The notes beneath the pieces were generated by a model. It searched no databases. It was not told the DNA's origin and was given only the letters and a program-made list of their open reading frames with translations. A stretch of 64,000 nucleotides of DNA from Thermoanaerobacteraceae bacterium (GTDB lineage: Bacteria > Bacillota > JADQBR01), in NCBI GenBank assembly GCA_017656305.1, contig JACDOG010000004.1, positions 1 through 64,000 on the forward strand, read 5' to 3'. A program made the position numbers and the translations under genes. Every line of letters begins with the position of its first letter. Positions within the stretch are counted from its first letter, which is position 1. Below are positions 56,183 through 64,000 of this stretch, one piece after another.

Positions 56183-58997
56183 GCTCCAGGACAGGTCTCA
56201 AATATTCACCTGTGTAAGAGCCCGGCGTGGCCGCCACCTCTTCCGGCGTACCAGCCGCAATCACCCGGCCGCCCTTACTGCCGCCTTCCGGACCCAGGTC
56301 AATAATGTAGTCCGCAGTCTTGATCACGTCCAAATTGTGCTCAATGACCAGGACCGTATCGCCGGCATCGGTCAACCGCTGCAGCACTTTCAGCAGCTTG
56401 TGAATGTCTGCCATGTGTAGCCCGGTAGTGGGCTCATCCAGAATATACAGCGTCTTCCCGTTGCTGCGGCGGCTCAATTCGGCTGCCAGCTTCACCCGCT
56501 GGGCCTCGCCACCGGACAGGGTGGTTGCCGGCTGGCCCAGTTTAATGTATCCCAAACCCACATCCTGCAACGTTTTCAGCTTGCGATAAATTTTCGGGAT
56601 GTTTTGGAAGAACTCCACCGCCTGGTCCACGGTCATATTGAGCACATCGGAAATGTTCTTCCCTTTATATTTAACCTCCAGGGTTTCCCGGTTATACCGG
56701 GCGCCCTTACATACCTCGCAGGGCACGTAAACATCCGGTAGGAAATGCATTTCTATCTTGATAATCCCGTCGCCGCGGCAGGCTTCACAGCGCCCACCCT
56801 TGACGTTAAAACTGAACCGCCCCGGCTTGTAGCCGCGCATTTTCGCCTCGGGAGTCTGGGAAAACAGCTCCCGAATGTAGTCGAAAACCCCCGTATACGT
56901 GGCCGGGTTGGAACGGGGCGTCCGCCCGATGGGTGACTGGTCGATGTCTATTACCTTGTCCAGGTGCTCAATCCCCCTGATGGCCTTGCATTTCCCCGGC
57001 TTTACCTTGGCCCTGTGCAGTTTCTGCGCCAGGGTTTTATATAATATCTCGTTAATCAGAGTGCTCTTACCGGATCCGGACACTCCGGTAACGCAATTGA
57101 ACACTCCCAGGGGGATTTTTACATCAATATTCTGCAGGTTATGCTCCCGGGCCCCCTCTATCACCAGCCACTTACCGTTGCCCGGCCGGCGAAACTCGGG
57201 CACGGGAATGCGCTTGGCACCGCTAAGGTACTGGCCGGTTTCAGAACGCCTGCAGGCAGTGATGTCTTCCAGCGTCCCCGCCGCCACCACCTCACCGCCG
57301 TGCGCACCGGCACCGGGGCCGATATCCACAATATAATCCGCCTCACGAATGGTATCCTCATCGTGTTCCACCACAATCAGCGTGTTGCCCAGATCTCTCA
57401 GCTTTTTCAAAGTGTTGATCAACCGGGCATTGTCACGCTGGTGCAGGCCGATGCTGGGCTCGTCCAAAATATACAGCACACCCACCAGGCTGGAGCCAAT
57501 CTGCGTTGCCAGGCGAATGCGCTGAGCCTCACCGCCGGACAGAGTACCCGCCGCCCGGTCCAAAGTCAGGTAATCCAGGCCGACGCTGACCAAAAAGCCC
57601 AGTCGCTCGTTTATTTCCTTCAGGATTTGTCTGGCAATCAACTGCTGCCGTTCACTCAATTCCAGGTTATTAAAGAAATCCCTGGCTTCCACAATGGACA
57701 TCCGGGTGACTTCATAGATATTTTTACCGCCAATTTTTACGGCCAAGGCTTCCGGACGCAACCGCGCGCCCCGGCACTTGGGGCAGCGCTGCGCGCTGAG
57801 GTAGTTTTCAATGTCACCGCGGGAGCTGTCCGATTGCGTTTCCCGGTAGCGCCGCTCCAAATTGGGAATCACTCCCTCAAAGGTTGTCTCGTAAACGCGG
57901 CGCCTGTTAAACCGGTTGACGTACCTAAAGGTTATCTTTTCTCCCCTGCTGCCCCACAAGATTATGTCCAACTGTTCTTTGGGCAGGTCCTTTACCGGTA
58001 CGTCCAAGTCAATACCGTAGTGCCCGGCCACTGCCGCCAGCAGCTGGTGGTAATAACCGTGGGTCTTTTTATTCCAGGGGGCGATGGCACCCTGGTTCAG
58101 ACTGAGGCTATTATCAGGAATGACCAGATCCGGGTCCACTTCCATCTTGACACCCAGGCCACTGCACTCGTCACAGGCTCCGTAAGGACTGTTGAAGGAA
58201 AAGATTCGCGGGGTTATTTCTTCAAAGCTGATGCCACAGTCCACACAGGCGAAGTGTTCGCTGAATGTAATCTCCTTATCACCAACAATATCTACCACAA
58301 CTATACCTTCAGCCAGGGATAACGCCGTCTCCAAAGAATCCGCCAGTCGGCTCTCAATACCGTCTTTGATCATAATCCGATCCACGACCACTTCGATGGT
58401 GTGCTTTTTGTTCTTGTCGAGATTAATATCTTCGCTCACGTCACAAATCTCGCCATCGACACGGACGCGCACAAAACCTTCCTTGGCAATATTGTCCAGC
58501 AGTTGCCTGTGCTCTCCCTTTCTGCCCCTGACCACCGGTGCCAGTATCTGCATCTTGGTGCGTTCCGGGTAAACCATCAACTGGTCCACCATCTGCGTTA
58601 CCGTCTGCTGCGCAATGGGCCGCTGGCATTTGGGGCAGTAGGGTTGTCCCACCCGGGCAAACAGCAGCCGCAGGTAGTCATAAATTTCCGTCACCGTCCC
58701 CACGGTGGAACGCGGGTTGTGACTGGTAGTTTTCTGGTCAATGGAAATGGCCGGCGAAAGGCCTTCTATATAATCCACGTCCGGTTTTTCCATCTGGCCC
58801 AAAAACTGCCGCGCGTAGGCAGACAGCGACTCCACGTAGCGCCGCTGCCCCTCGGCATAAATGGTGTCAAAAGCCAGCGAAGATTTGCCGGAACCGCTTA
58901 AGCCCGTAAAAACTACCAGCTTGTCCCGCGGTATGGTGAGATCGATATTTTTTAAATTGTGTTCTCTGGCTCCCTTGATAACCAGGTTCTTGCTCAT
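56136..58997 (-). CDS. uvrA: UvrABC system subunit A
   Basis: 953 residues. Two ABC ATPase modules: Walker [23 protein letters not shown] and [15 protein letters not shown], signatures [16 protein letters not shown] and [16 protein letters not shown], and Walker [13 protein letters not shown] and [12 protein letters not shown]. Zinc ligands lie in CPKCQRP-type motifs ([26 protein letters not shown]). Damage recognition and loading of UvrB. It is 15 bp after uvrB and overlaps uvrC, so uvrB-uvrA-uvrC probably form one transcript. Confidence 0.98.
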   Translation of the reverse strand: MSKNLVIKGAREHNLKNIDLTIPRDKLVVFTGLSGSGKSSLAFDTIYAEGQRRYVESLSAYARQFLGQMEKPDVDYIEGLSPAISIDQKTTSHNPRSTVGTVTEIYDYLRLLFARVGQPYCPKCQRPIAQQTVTQMVDQLMVYPERTKMQILAPVVRGRKGEHRQLLDNIAKEGFVRVRVDGEICDVSEDINLDKNKKHTIEVVVDRIMIKDGIESRLADSLETALSLAEGIVVVDIVGDKEITFSEHFACVDCGISFEEITPRIFSFNSPYGACDECSGLGVKMEVDPDLVIPDNSLSLNQGAIAPWNKKTHGYYHQLLAAVAGHYGIDLDVPVKDLPKEQLDIILWGSRGEKITFRYVNRFNRRRVYETTFEGVIPNLERRYRETQSDSSRGDIENYLSAQRCPKCRGARLRPEALAVKIGGKNIYEVTRMSIVEARDFFNNLELSERQQLIARQILKEINERLGFLVSVGLDYLTLDRAAGTLSGGEAQRIRLATQIGSSLVGVLYILDEPSIGLHQRDNARLINTLKKLRDLGNTLIVVEHDEDTIREADYIVDIGPGAGAHGGEVVAAGTLEDITACRRSETGQYLSGAKRIPVPEFRRPGNGKWLVIEGAREHNLQNIDVKIPLGVFNCVTGVSGSGKSTLINEILYKTLAQKLHRAKVKPGKCKAIRGIEHLDKVIDIDQSPIGRTPRSNPATYTGVFDYIRELFSQTPEAKMRGYKPGRFSFNVKGGRCEACRGDGIIKIEMHFLPDVYVPCEVCKGARYNRETLEVKYKGKNISDVLNMTVDQAVEFFQNIPKIYRKLKTLQDVGLGYIKLGQPATTLSGGEAQRVKLAAELSRRSNGKTLYILDEPTTGLHMADIHKLLKVLQRLTDAGDTVLVIEHNLDVIKTADYIIDLGPEGGSKGGRVIAAGTPEEVAATPGSYTGEYLRPVLERDSIDIGGEAKAFTG

Positions 58998-59012
58998 GGT
59001 CAGCTTCCCCCG

Positions 59013-61016
59013 TTATTGCAGATTTGCCTTTTTCAATCCCTTGACTCGACCCTGCAGTTCGATAATCAGGTCCCGCAGCTGCGCGGCCTTCTCAAATTCC
59101 AGCTGTCGCGCCGCTTCCTGCATTTCCTTCTCCAAATCAGCTATCACAGCTTTCAGCTCGCTCTTGGACATCCTGTCAAAATCCTTCTGGGTGATGTAGT
59201 CTTCCCGAGTTTCGGCTGCGTAAGTGGCTTCAATAACATCGTGCACGGACTTTTTGATGGTAACCGGAGTGATGTTATGCTTCTTGTTATACGCCATCTG
59301 TATTTCACGGCGCCTGTTGGTCTCATCAATGGCCTTGCGCATGGATTCAGTGATGGTATCGGCATACATGATAACCTGGCCGTCGGCATTCCGGGCTGCC
59401 CGGCCAATGGTCTGTATCAGGGAACGCTCCGACCGTAGGAATCCTTCCTTATCCGCATCGAGAATGGCCACCAGAGATACTTCAGGTAAATCCAGGCCTT
59501 CCCGCAGCAGGTTAATTCCCACCAGCACGTCAAACTCACCCAGCCGCAAGTCCCTAATAATCTGCATCCGCTCTATGGTATCAATTTCCGAGTGCAGGTA
59601 GCGTACTCGCACGCCCATTTCCCTGAAGTAATCGGCCAGGTCCTCAGCCATTCTTTTTGTCAGAGTAGTGACTAGCACCCGCTGGTTCCTTTCCACCCGC
59701 AGTCGAATTTCGTGCAGCAGGTCATCAATCTGCCCCTTAACCGGCCGCACGTGAATTTCCGGGTCCACCAGGCCGGTAGGGCGAATAATCTGCTCCACTA
59801 CTTTTTCGCTGTGCTGCAGCTCGTAAGGACCCGGCGTAGCCGAGACGTAAACCACCTGGTTGATTTTTTGTTCAAACTCCTCAAACATCAGCGGACGGTT
59901 GTCCAGAGCCGAGGGAAGGCGAAAGCCGTGTTCCACCAGGGTTTTCTTGCGGGAATAGTCCCCGGCGTACATGCCGCCTATCTGGGGAATGGTCACATGA
60001 GATTCGTCCACCATCAGCAGAAAATCATCGGGAAAATAGTCTATCAAGGTATAGGGCGGTTCGCCCGGCTTGCGTCCCGTCAGGTGCCGGGAGTAATTTT
60101 CAATCCCCTGGCAGAAACCCAATTCCCGCATCATTTCCAAATCATAACGCGTGCGCTGTTCCAACCGTTGCGCTTCCAGCAGTTTTCCCTGGCTTTTCAA
60201 GTACGCCAGCTGTTGCTCCAATTCTTCCTCTATGCTGCTGATAGCTTTTTTCAGCTTATCCTCTTCAGTAACGTAGTGGCTAGCCGGAAAAATGGAAACA
60301 TGCCTGCGTTTGGCCAGCACCTCACCTGTAAGGGTGTCTATCTCCAAGATCCGGTCTACTTCATCGCCGAACAACTCGACGCGGATGGCTTTCTCGGCAA
60401 ATGACGCCGGGAAAATTTCAATCACGTCACCGCGCACCCTGAAGGTACCGCGCCGGAAATCCACATCATTCCGTTCGTATTGAATCTCCACCAGCTTTCG
60501 CAATATGTAGTCGCGGTCATATTCCTGCCCCTCGCGCAGGGACAGCATCAGGTACTTGTAGTCTTCCGGCGAACCTAAGCCGTAAATACAGGAAACACTG
60601 GACACGATAATCACGTCACGCCGCTCGAACAGGGCGGCCGTGGCAGAGTGTCGCAGCTTGTCTATCTCGTCGTTAATGGAAGCATCCTTTTCAATATAGG
60701 TATCCGTCTGGGGGACATAGGCCTCCGGCTGGTAGTAGTCATAGTAGCTGACAAAATACTCCACAGCATTTTCGGGGAAAAACTCCTTGAACTCACTGCA
60801 GAGCTGTGCCGCCAGCGTCTTATTGTGGGCAATCACCAGCGTGGGACGCTGTACTTTTTCAATGACGTTTGCCATGGTAAACGTCTTGCCCGAACCGGTA
60901 ACACCCAGCAAGGTCATGTGCCGCGCTCCGCTGTTTATCTGTTCTACCAGCTGGGCAATGGCCTTGGGCTGGTCCCCCGTCGGTTTATAGCTGGAATGCA
61001 GTTTGAATTTGCCCAT
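59013..61016 (-). CDS. uvrB: UvrABC system subunit B
   Basis: 667 residues. Helicase-like protein with Walker [16 protein letters not shown], the beta-hairpin [22 protein letters not shown], motif [10 protein letters not shown], helicase motifs [26 protein letters not shown] and a C-terminal UVR domain ([19 protein letters not shown]). It checks damage and holds the pre-incision complex. Confidence 0.98.
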   Translation of the reverse strand: MGKFKLHSSYKPTGDQPKAIAQLVEQINSGARHMTLLGVTGSGKTFTMANVIEKVQRPTLVIAHNKTLAAQLCSEFKEFFPENAVEYFVSYYDYYQPEAYVPQTDTYIEKDASINDEIDKLRHSATAALFERRDVIIVSSVSCIYGLGSPEDYKYLMLSLREGQEYDRDYILRKLVEIQYERNDVDFRRGTFRVRGDVIEIFPASFAEKAIRVELFGDEVDRILEIDTLTGEVLAKRRHVSIFPASHYVTEEDKLKKAISSIEEELEQQLAYLKSQGKLLEAQRLEQRTRYDLEMMRELGFCQGIENYSRHLTGRKPGEPPYTLIDYFPDDFLLMVDESHVTIPQIGGMYAGDYSRKKTLVEHGFRLPSALDNRPLMFEEFEQKINQVVYVSATPGPYELQHSEKVVEQIIRPTGLVDPEIHVRPVKGQIDDLLHEIRLRVERNQRVLVTTLTKRMAEDLADYFREMGVRVRYLHSEIDTIERMQIIRDLRLGEFDVLVGINLLREGLDLPEVSLVAILDADKEGFLRSERSLIQTIGRAARNADGQVIMYADTITESMRKAIDETNRRREIQMAYNKKHNITPVTIKKSVHDVIEATYAAETREDYITQKDFDRMSKSELKAVIADLEKEMQEAARQLEFEKAAQLRDLIIELQGRVKGLKKANLQ

Positions 61017-61144
61017 TTTCCATCACCTGCCTGGAAATGGTGGAAAAAATAACTTAACATATTATTATATCATAACTTAACCCCCGCAGCCCAGGCAAAA
61101 ACTACTAACTAATAAATCAGACCGATAGATCAACAACGGCACTC

Positions 61145-62380
61145 TTATTTCCTAATACGCCGCCACAGTCGTTCCAGTAGGCCGTAGCCAGTTTTCTGTT
61201 CCACCTGGGGCTGGTCATACGGGTCGGGTACCGGTATGACACCAAACGGTTCCCCCGCCGGTTTCTTTACCACTTCCCGCAAGTATTTTCCGTCCCGCTT
61301 GATAAACTCTACCTCCAGTATATCCGCGGGCATGTGATTTAAAACCATACTCAAGTCATAACGGCTGTTCACATGCATATTATTGATCTTCATTATGATA
61401 TCGCCGCTTTGAAGCTTCGTCTTTGCGGCGGCAGTTCCCCGCAGGACATCCAGCACCATGACGCCTTCCGCCGGCGCCACGTACAGGGGCTGGCCCTTGA
61501 ACTCCATCTGCCGGCCCAGCTTAATGACATACTCGTGCCCAAGTGGGGAAAACAAGGCCGGAAATATGGCAAACATGGGGTAATGCGAGGCAAAAATGGA
61601 TAATAGCAGCAGTATAAAGCTGTATGCCGTCAGTAACACTGCAGACTTCTTGCTTTTTTCCTGCGGCACCGAGGTGACAGCCAGATCGCTGTACCCCAAA
61701 CCGGCAACCACCGGCAGTATCAGGTAAAAAGCGTTGTCCAGGTTCTGCAGGCCGGGCTTAATCAGCGGCCACCATTCGGGCATTGAAACCATTCCCCGAA
61801 CCATCCCGGCATGTGGCAGCTGCATTAGCAGCATGCCGACAATGGGAATGGGCCAGAATTTCTGCAGGTTAAACCCGCCCACAACCCGGCCGTACCTGTC
61901 CCTGGTATAGATAGGCATGGCCCCCAGATGCCCGCTAAACAGTATCAGCAGACCCTCTACCATGTGCAGTATCGCCACCAGCGCCGTAAGCTGGGGTACA
62001 TCCACCTCGGGCCAGCCAAGGAGCAGCGCGCTGACGGCAATAATGCCCCCTGAATAGGAGAAACACAAAAAGCGCGGGTGAACCAGCATTAACAAGATGG
62101 CCAGCACCCATAAGTAACCAATCCCGATATCGGACAGCGAAATACCCACCAGCACCATGATGAAGCTGCCAATCAGGCCGCCGGCCATGCCGTGTCCGGT
62201 GGCCAGCAAGGTATGCTGCCAGATAGGCTCTCCCTTGACACCGTACAGTTCCTCCTTCATTTTGGAAAATCGCCGGTACTGGAAGGCAATAAACAGGACC
62301 ACCAACCAAAATGCAGGGTGTATCAACATGCTCCAAAAAGCACGCAGTACCATGGGAACAACCTGCACAAACTGATTCAT
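61145..62380 (-). CDS. MinJ/SwrAB-like polytopic membrane protein with C-terminal PDZ domain
   Basis: About 411 residues. Roughly eight hydrophobic segments occupy the first 290 residues, followed by a PDZ domain with YVAPAEGVMVLDVLRGTAAAKTKLQSGDIIMKINNMHVNS. In Bacillus the ctpB-minJ-uvrB neighbourhood has MinJ, a PDZ membrane protein linking DivIVA to MinD; here the gene lies between uvrB and ctp with a similar length and build. The MinJ role is an inference from synteny. The frame opens at 62428; ATG 62380, after GGGTGGGATGG, is preferred. Confidence 0.75.
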   Translation of the reverse strand: MNQFVQVVPMVLRAFWSMLIHPAFWLVVLFIAFQYRRFSKMKEELYGVKGEPIWQHTLLATGHGMAGGLIGSFIMVLVGISLSDIGIGYLWVLAILLMLVHPRFLCFSYSGGIIAVSALLLGWPEVDVPQLTALVAILHMVEGLLILFSGHLGAMPIYTRDRYGRVVGGFNLQKFWPIPIVGMLLMQLPHAGMVRGMVSMPEWWPLIKPGLQNLDNAFYLILPVVAGLGYSDLAVTSVPQEKSKKSAVLLTAYSFILLLLSIFASHYPMFAIFPALFSPLGHEYVIKLGRQMEFKGQPLYVAPAEGVMVLDVLRGTAAAKTKLQSGDIIMKINNMHVNSRYDLSMVLNHMPADILEVEFIKRDGKYLREVVKKPAGEPFGVIPVPDPYDQPQVEQKTGYGLLERLWRRIRK

Positions 62381-62524
62381 GTTCCATCCCACCCGTCTTT
62401 GAAAACAGTTGTTCTTCCAGCCCGGCACTCAGTTATATAGAGCGAATCATTTATGCCCCTTGGCTGAGTGCCGGGCTAAATAAAAGGCCATGGGAACACG
62501 TTTGTCCCATAGCCTCCCATTGAC

Positions 62525-63721
62525 TTATTCCGCCAATTTTTCTTTCAGAATTTCCACAGCCTTCTGCAGCTGCGGGTCAATTTCCAGGCTGGGCGCATTC
62601 AACAGCGCCTGCTGTTCCGTTTCCGGGTCCATTTCTACCTTTACGTCAGGCTCAATACCCTTTTCATTGATGTCATTTTTATTGGGAGTCAGATACTTGG
62701 CCGTGGTCAGTTTTACAGCCGCACCTTCATCCAGCCTGAATACCGTTTGCACCAGGCCCTTGCCAAAGGTGGTCTCACCGACAATTGTACCCACGCCGGT
62801 ATCCTTGATGGCACCTGATACAATTTCCGATGCGCTGGCACTGCCCTTGTTGACAAGCACCACCAGCGGCAAATTCAGGTATTTTTCATCTGCCTTATAA
62901 GTCTCGGTCCCGTCCCGACCCTGAATGTACACAATAGGTCCAGGGGGAACAAACATTTCCGCCACATGCACCGCAGCCCGCAAAGCACCACCGGGATTGT
63001 TCCGCAGGTCCAATACCAGCGCCTTTAACCCCTGGCTTTTCAGGTCCGCTATTACTTTCTCCAGGTCATGTCCCGTGGTATCGCTGAACATGGTAATATT
63101 AATGTAGCCGATGCCGCTGGCATCCTCTACCTCTAGCATTTCCCCCGTTACCGTCGGTATGCTGATTTTTTCACGTACAATGGTATAATCCTTTTCCTCA
63201 GCACCTTCCCGGCTGACCGTCAGGACAACCTTGGTACCCGGTTCACCTTTCATCAAATCCGCAGCCTCGTCCAGGTCCAGACCCGCAGTACTTTTCCCGT
63301 CAATTTTGGTAATAATATCCCCGGCTTTAATCCCGGCCCGGTGCGCCGGCGTACCCTTAAACGGTGACAGAACCGTCAGTTTCTTTTCCTTAACGGTAAT
63401 CAAAAGGCCGACCCCGCCGTAAGAACCCTGAATATGCGCCGTCAGTTCCTTGTAAGCCTTGGGTTTCATATAAACGGAATAGGGGTCGCCCAGGGCCTCT
63501 ACCATACCCTGCATAGCGCCGTCAACCAGTTCCACAATGGGCACCGGGTCCAACGCCTGGGTCTCTATATATCCGATAACCTTTAACAAGCGCCCGAGAT
63601 GGAGAAAATCCGTGACAATCACATAACCAAAAATACCCGTGACCAGCACGGCAATAACTAAAATCGTGGATACAAAACCTGGTAAAACTCGTCTAGCCAT
63701 AAAACACCCGCTTTCCCCCAA
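62525..63721 (-). CDS. Carboxy-terminal processing peptidase (S41 family)
   Basis: 398 residues. An N-terminal membrane anchor (about residues 13-34), a PDZ domain (YGGVGLLITVKEKKLTV ... AGIKAGDIITKIDGKST), and the S41 core with the catalytic Ser in LVNKGSASASEIVSGA and Lys in GETTFGKGLVQT. Extracellular serine protease of the CtpA/CtpB type, as in the Bacillus ctpB-ftsEX region. It lies 84 bp after ftsX, with no M23 peptidase gene in between. Confidence 0.95.
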   Translation of the reverse strand: MGESGCFMARRVLPGFVSTILVIAVLVTGIFGYVIVTDFLHLGRLLKVIGYIETQALDPVPIVELVDGAMQGMVEALGDPYSVYMKPKAYKELTAHIQGSYGGVGLLITVKEKKLTVLSPFKGTPAHRAGIKAGDIITKIDGKSTAGLDLDEAADLMKGEPGTKVVLTVSREGAEEKDYTIVREKISIPTVTGEMLEVEDASGIGYINITMFSDTTGHDLEKVIADLKSQGLKALVLDLRNNPGGALRAAVHVAEMFVPPGPIVYIQGRDGTETYKADEKYLNLPLVVLVNKGSASASEIVSGAIKDTGVGTIVGETTFGKGLVQTVFRLDEGAAVKLTTAKYLTPNKNDINEKGIEPDVKVEMDPETEQQALLNAPSLEIDPQLQKAVEILKEKLAE

Positions 63722-63804
63722 CGAACATTTGTTATTTTTTGATTTATATGTATAATGTTACTAAAATATTAGCGGAAAAACAAGCTCACAAATTTGTACT
63801 ATTT

Positions 63805-64000
63805 TCATACTTTAAGAAACCTCCTGACAGATATGGCACTGCCAACAGCGCCAAGTACCGCACCCCCGGCCAGCAGGCACAGCAATACCTGCAGCAGGAA
63901 TTCCCTGTCCGTAATCAGGGGTATAAAGCTAATGGACGCGGCAACATAACCGACCAGATAACTGTAGCTGTAATAAAGTGCTGCCGTAGCCAGCAGTGAA
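63805..64000 (-). CDS. ftsX: Cell division protein FtsX, C-terminal part (5' end outside the window)
   Basis: The visible frame ends at TGA 63805-63807 and encodes the last 64 residues. It has two hydrophobic segments, around YLVGYVAASISFIPLI and LLQVLLCLLAGGAVLGAVGS, and ends in AISVRRFLKV, the usual FtsX tail. FtsX with FtsE controls cell-wall hydrolases at division. The gene precedes ctp as in related Bacillota; the rest, and ftsE, lie to the right of the window. Confidence 0.85.
   Translation of the reverse strand, partial: SLLATAALYYSYSYLVGYVAASISFIPLITDREFLLQVLLCLLAGGAVLGAVGSAISVRRFLKV

Noticed and set aside
57141-58322. 393-codon plus-strand open frame inside uvrA
   Set aside because: Antisense of a strongly conserved gene; no family motif and no sensible ribosome site.

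Overview
The window reads as a continuous chromosomal segment of an anaerobic Bacillota (Clostridia), most likely a Peptococcaceae/Desulfotomaculales-type organism. The reasons are the rapZ-yvcK-whiA block, the secG/esterase/rnr/smpB/ssrA block, the gap-pgk-tpiA-gpmI-eno order, ftsX-ctp-PDZ-uvrB, many GTG/TTG starts behind strong GGAGG-type ribosome sites, a K+-type membrane pyrophosphatase, and lactate oxidation through LarA plus a GlcD/GlcF pair. This assignment is an inference from gene content. There are no rRNA or tRNA genes, no CRISPR array and no intact mobile element.

Layout. 1-3.3 kb (minus): a TetR-controlled multidrug-type ABC exporter (regulator, HlyD-like lipoprotein, ATPase, permease cut by the window edge). 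3.7-9.8 kb (minus): dihydrolipoyl dehydrogenase, an alanine/glycine:cation symporter, alanine dehydrogenase, and a TyrR-like sigma-54 activator. The ald promoter is a textbook -24/-12 site, with palindromes upstream that may bind the activator. 9.96-17.4 kb (plus): promoter, tandem glycine riboswitch with terminator, then gcvT-gcvH-gcvPA-gcvPB, two radical SAM proteins and a LipM octanoyltransferase. Together these suggest a local, LipA-independent route for lipoylating GcvH. 17.5-22.6 kb (minus): an ArAE-type membrane protein and a MacAB-like exporter whose adaptor appears to carry two fused adaptor modules.

22.8-30.7 kb: lactate region. LarA and a LarA-like paralogue (minus) diverge from a D-lactate dehydrogenase flavoprotein/iron-sulfur pair (plus), followed by a BASS-family transporter and a ferredoxin-type aldo/keto reductase (minus). 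30.7-31.7 kb: a decayed serine recombinase abuts the 3' end of the tmRNA gene. 31.7-38.2 kb (minus): smpB, rnr, HD protein, esterase, pyrophosphatase, secG. 38.4-45.9 kb (minus): five lower-glycolysis genes behind rpoN. The rpoN product is what the sigma-54 promoter of ald needs.

46.2-64 kb (minus): DUF1405 membrane protein, hexapeptide acyltransferase, MATE transporter, whiA, yvcK, rapZ, two PHP-family hydrolases, a Cof-type HAD phosphatase, uvrC-uvrA-uvrB, a MinJ-like PDZ membrane protein, a carboxy-terminal processing protease, and the last part of ftsX.

The most rewarding parts are the sigma-54/TyrR-like circuit on ald, the paired radical SAM lipoyl genes after the glycine cleavage operon, the second LarA-type enzyme with its nickel-pincer residues kept, the divergent lactate promoter with its palindrome and tandem repeats, and the recombinase scar at ssrA. 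Several starts were moved inward from the longest reading frame because a ribosome site and family length favour the shorter form; each case is stated.
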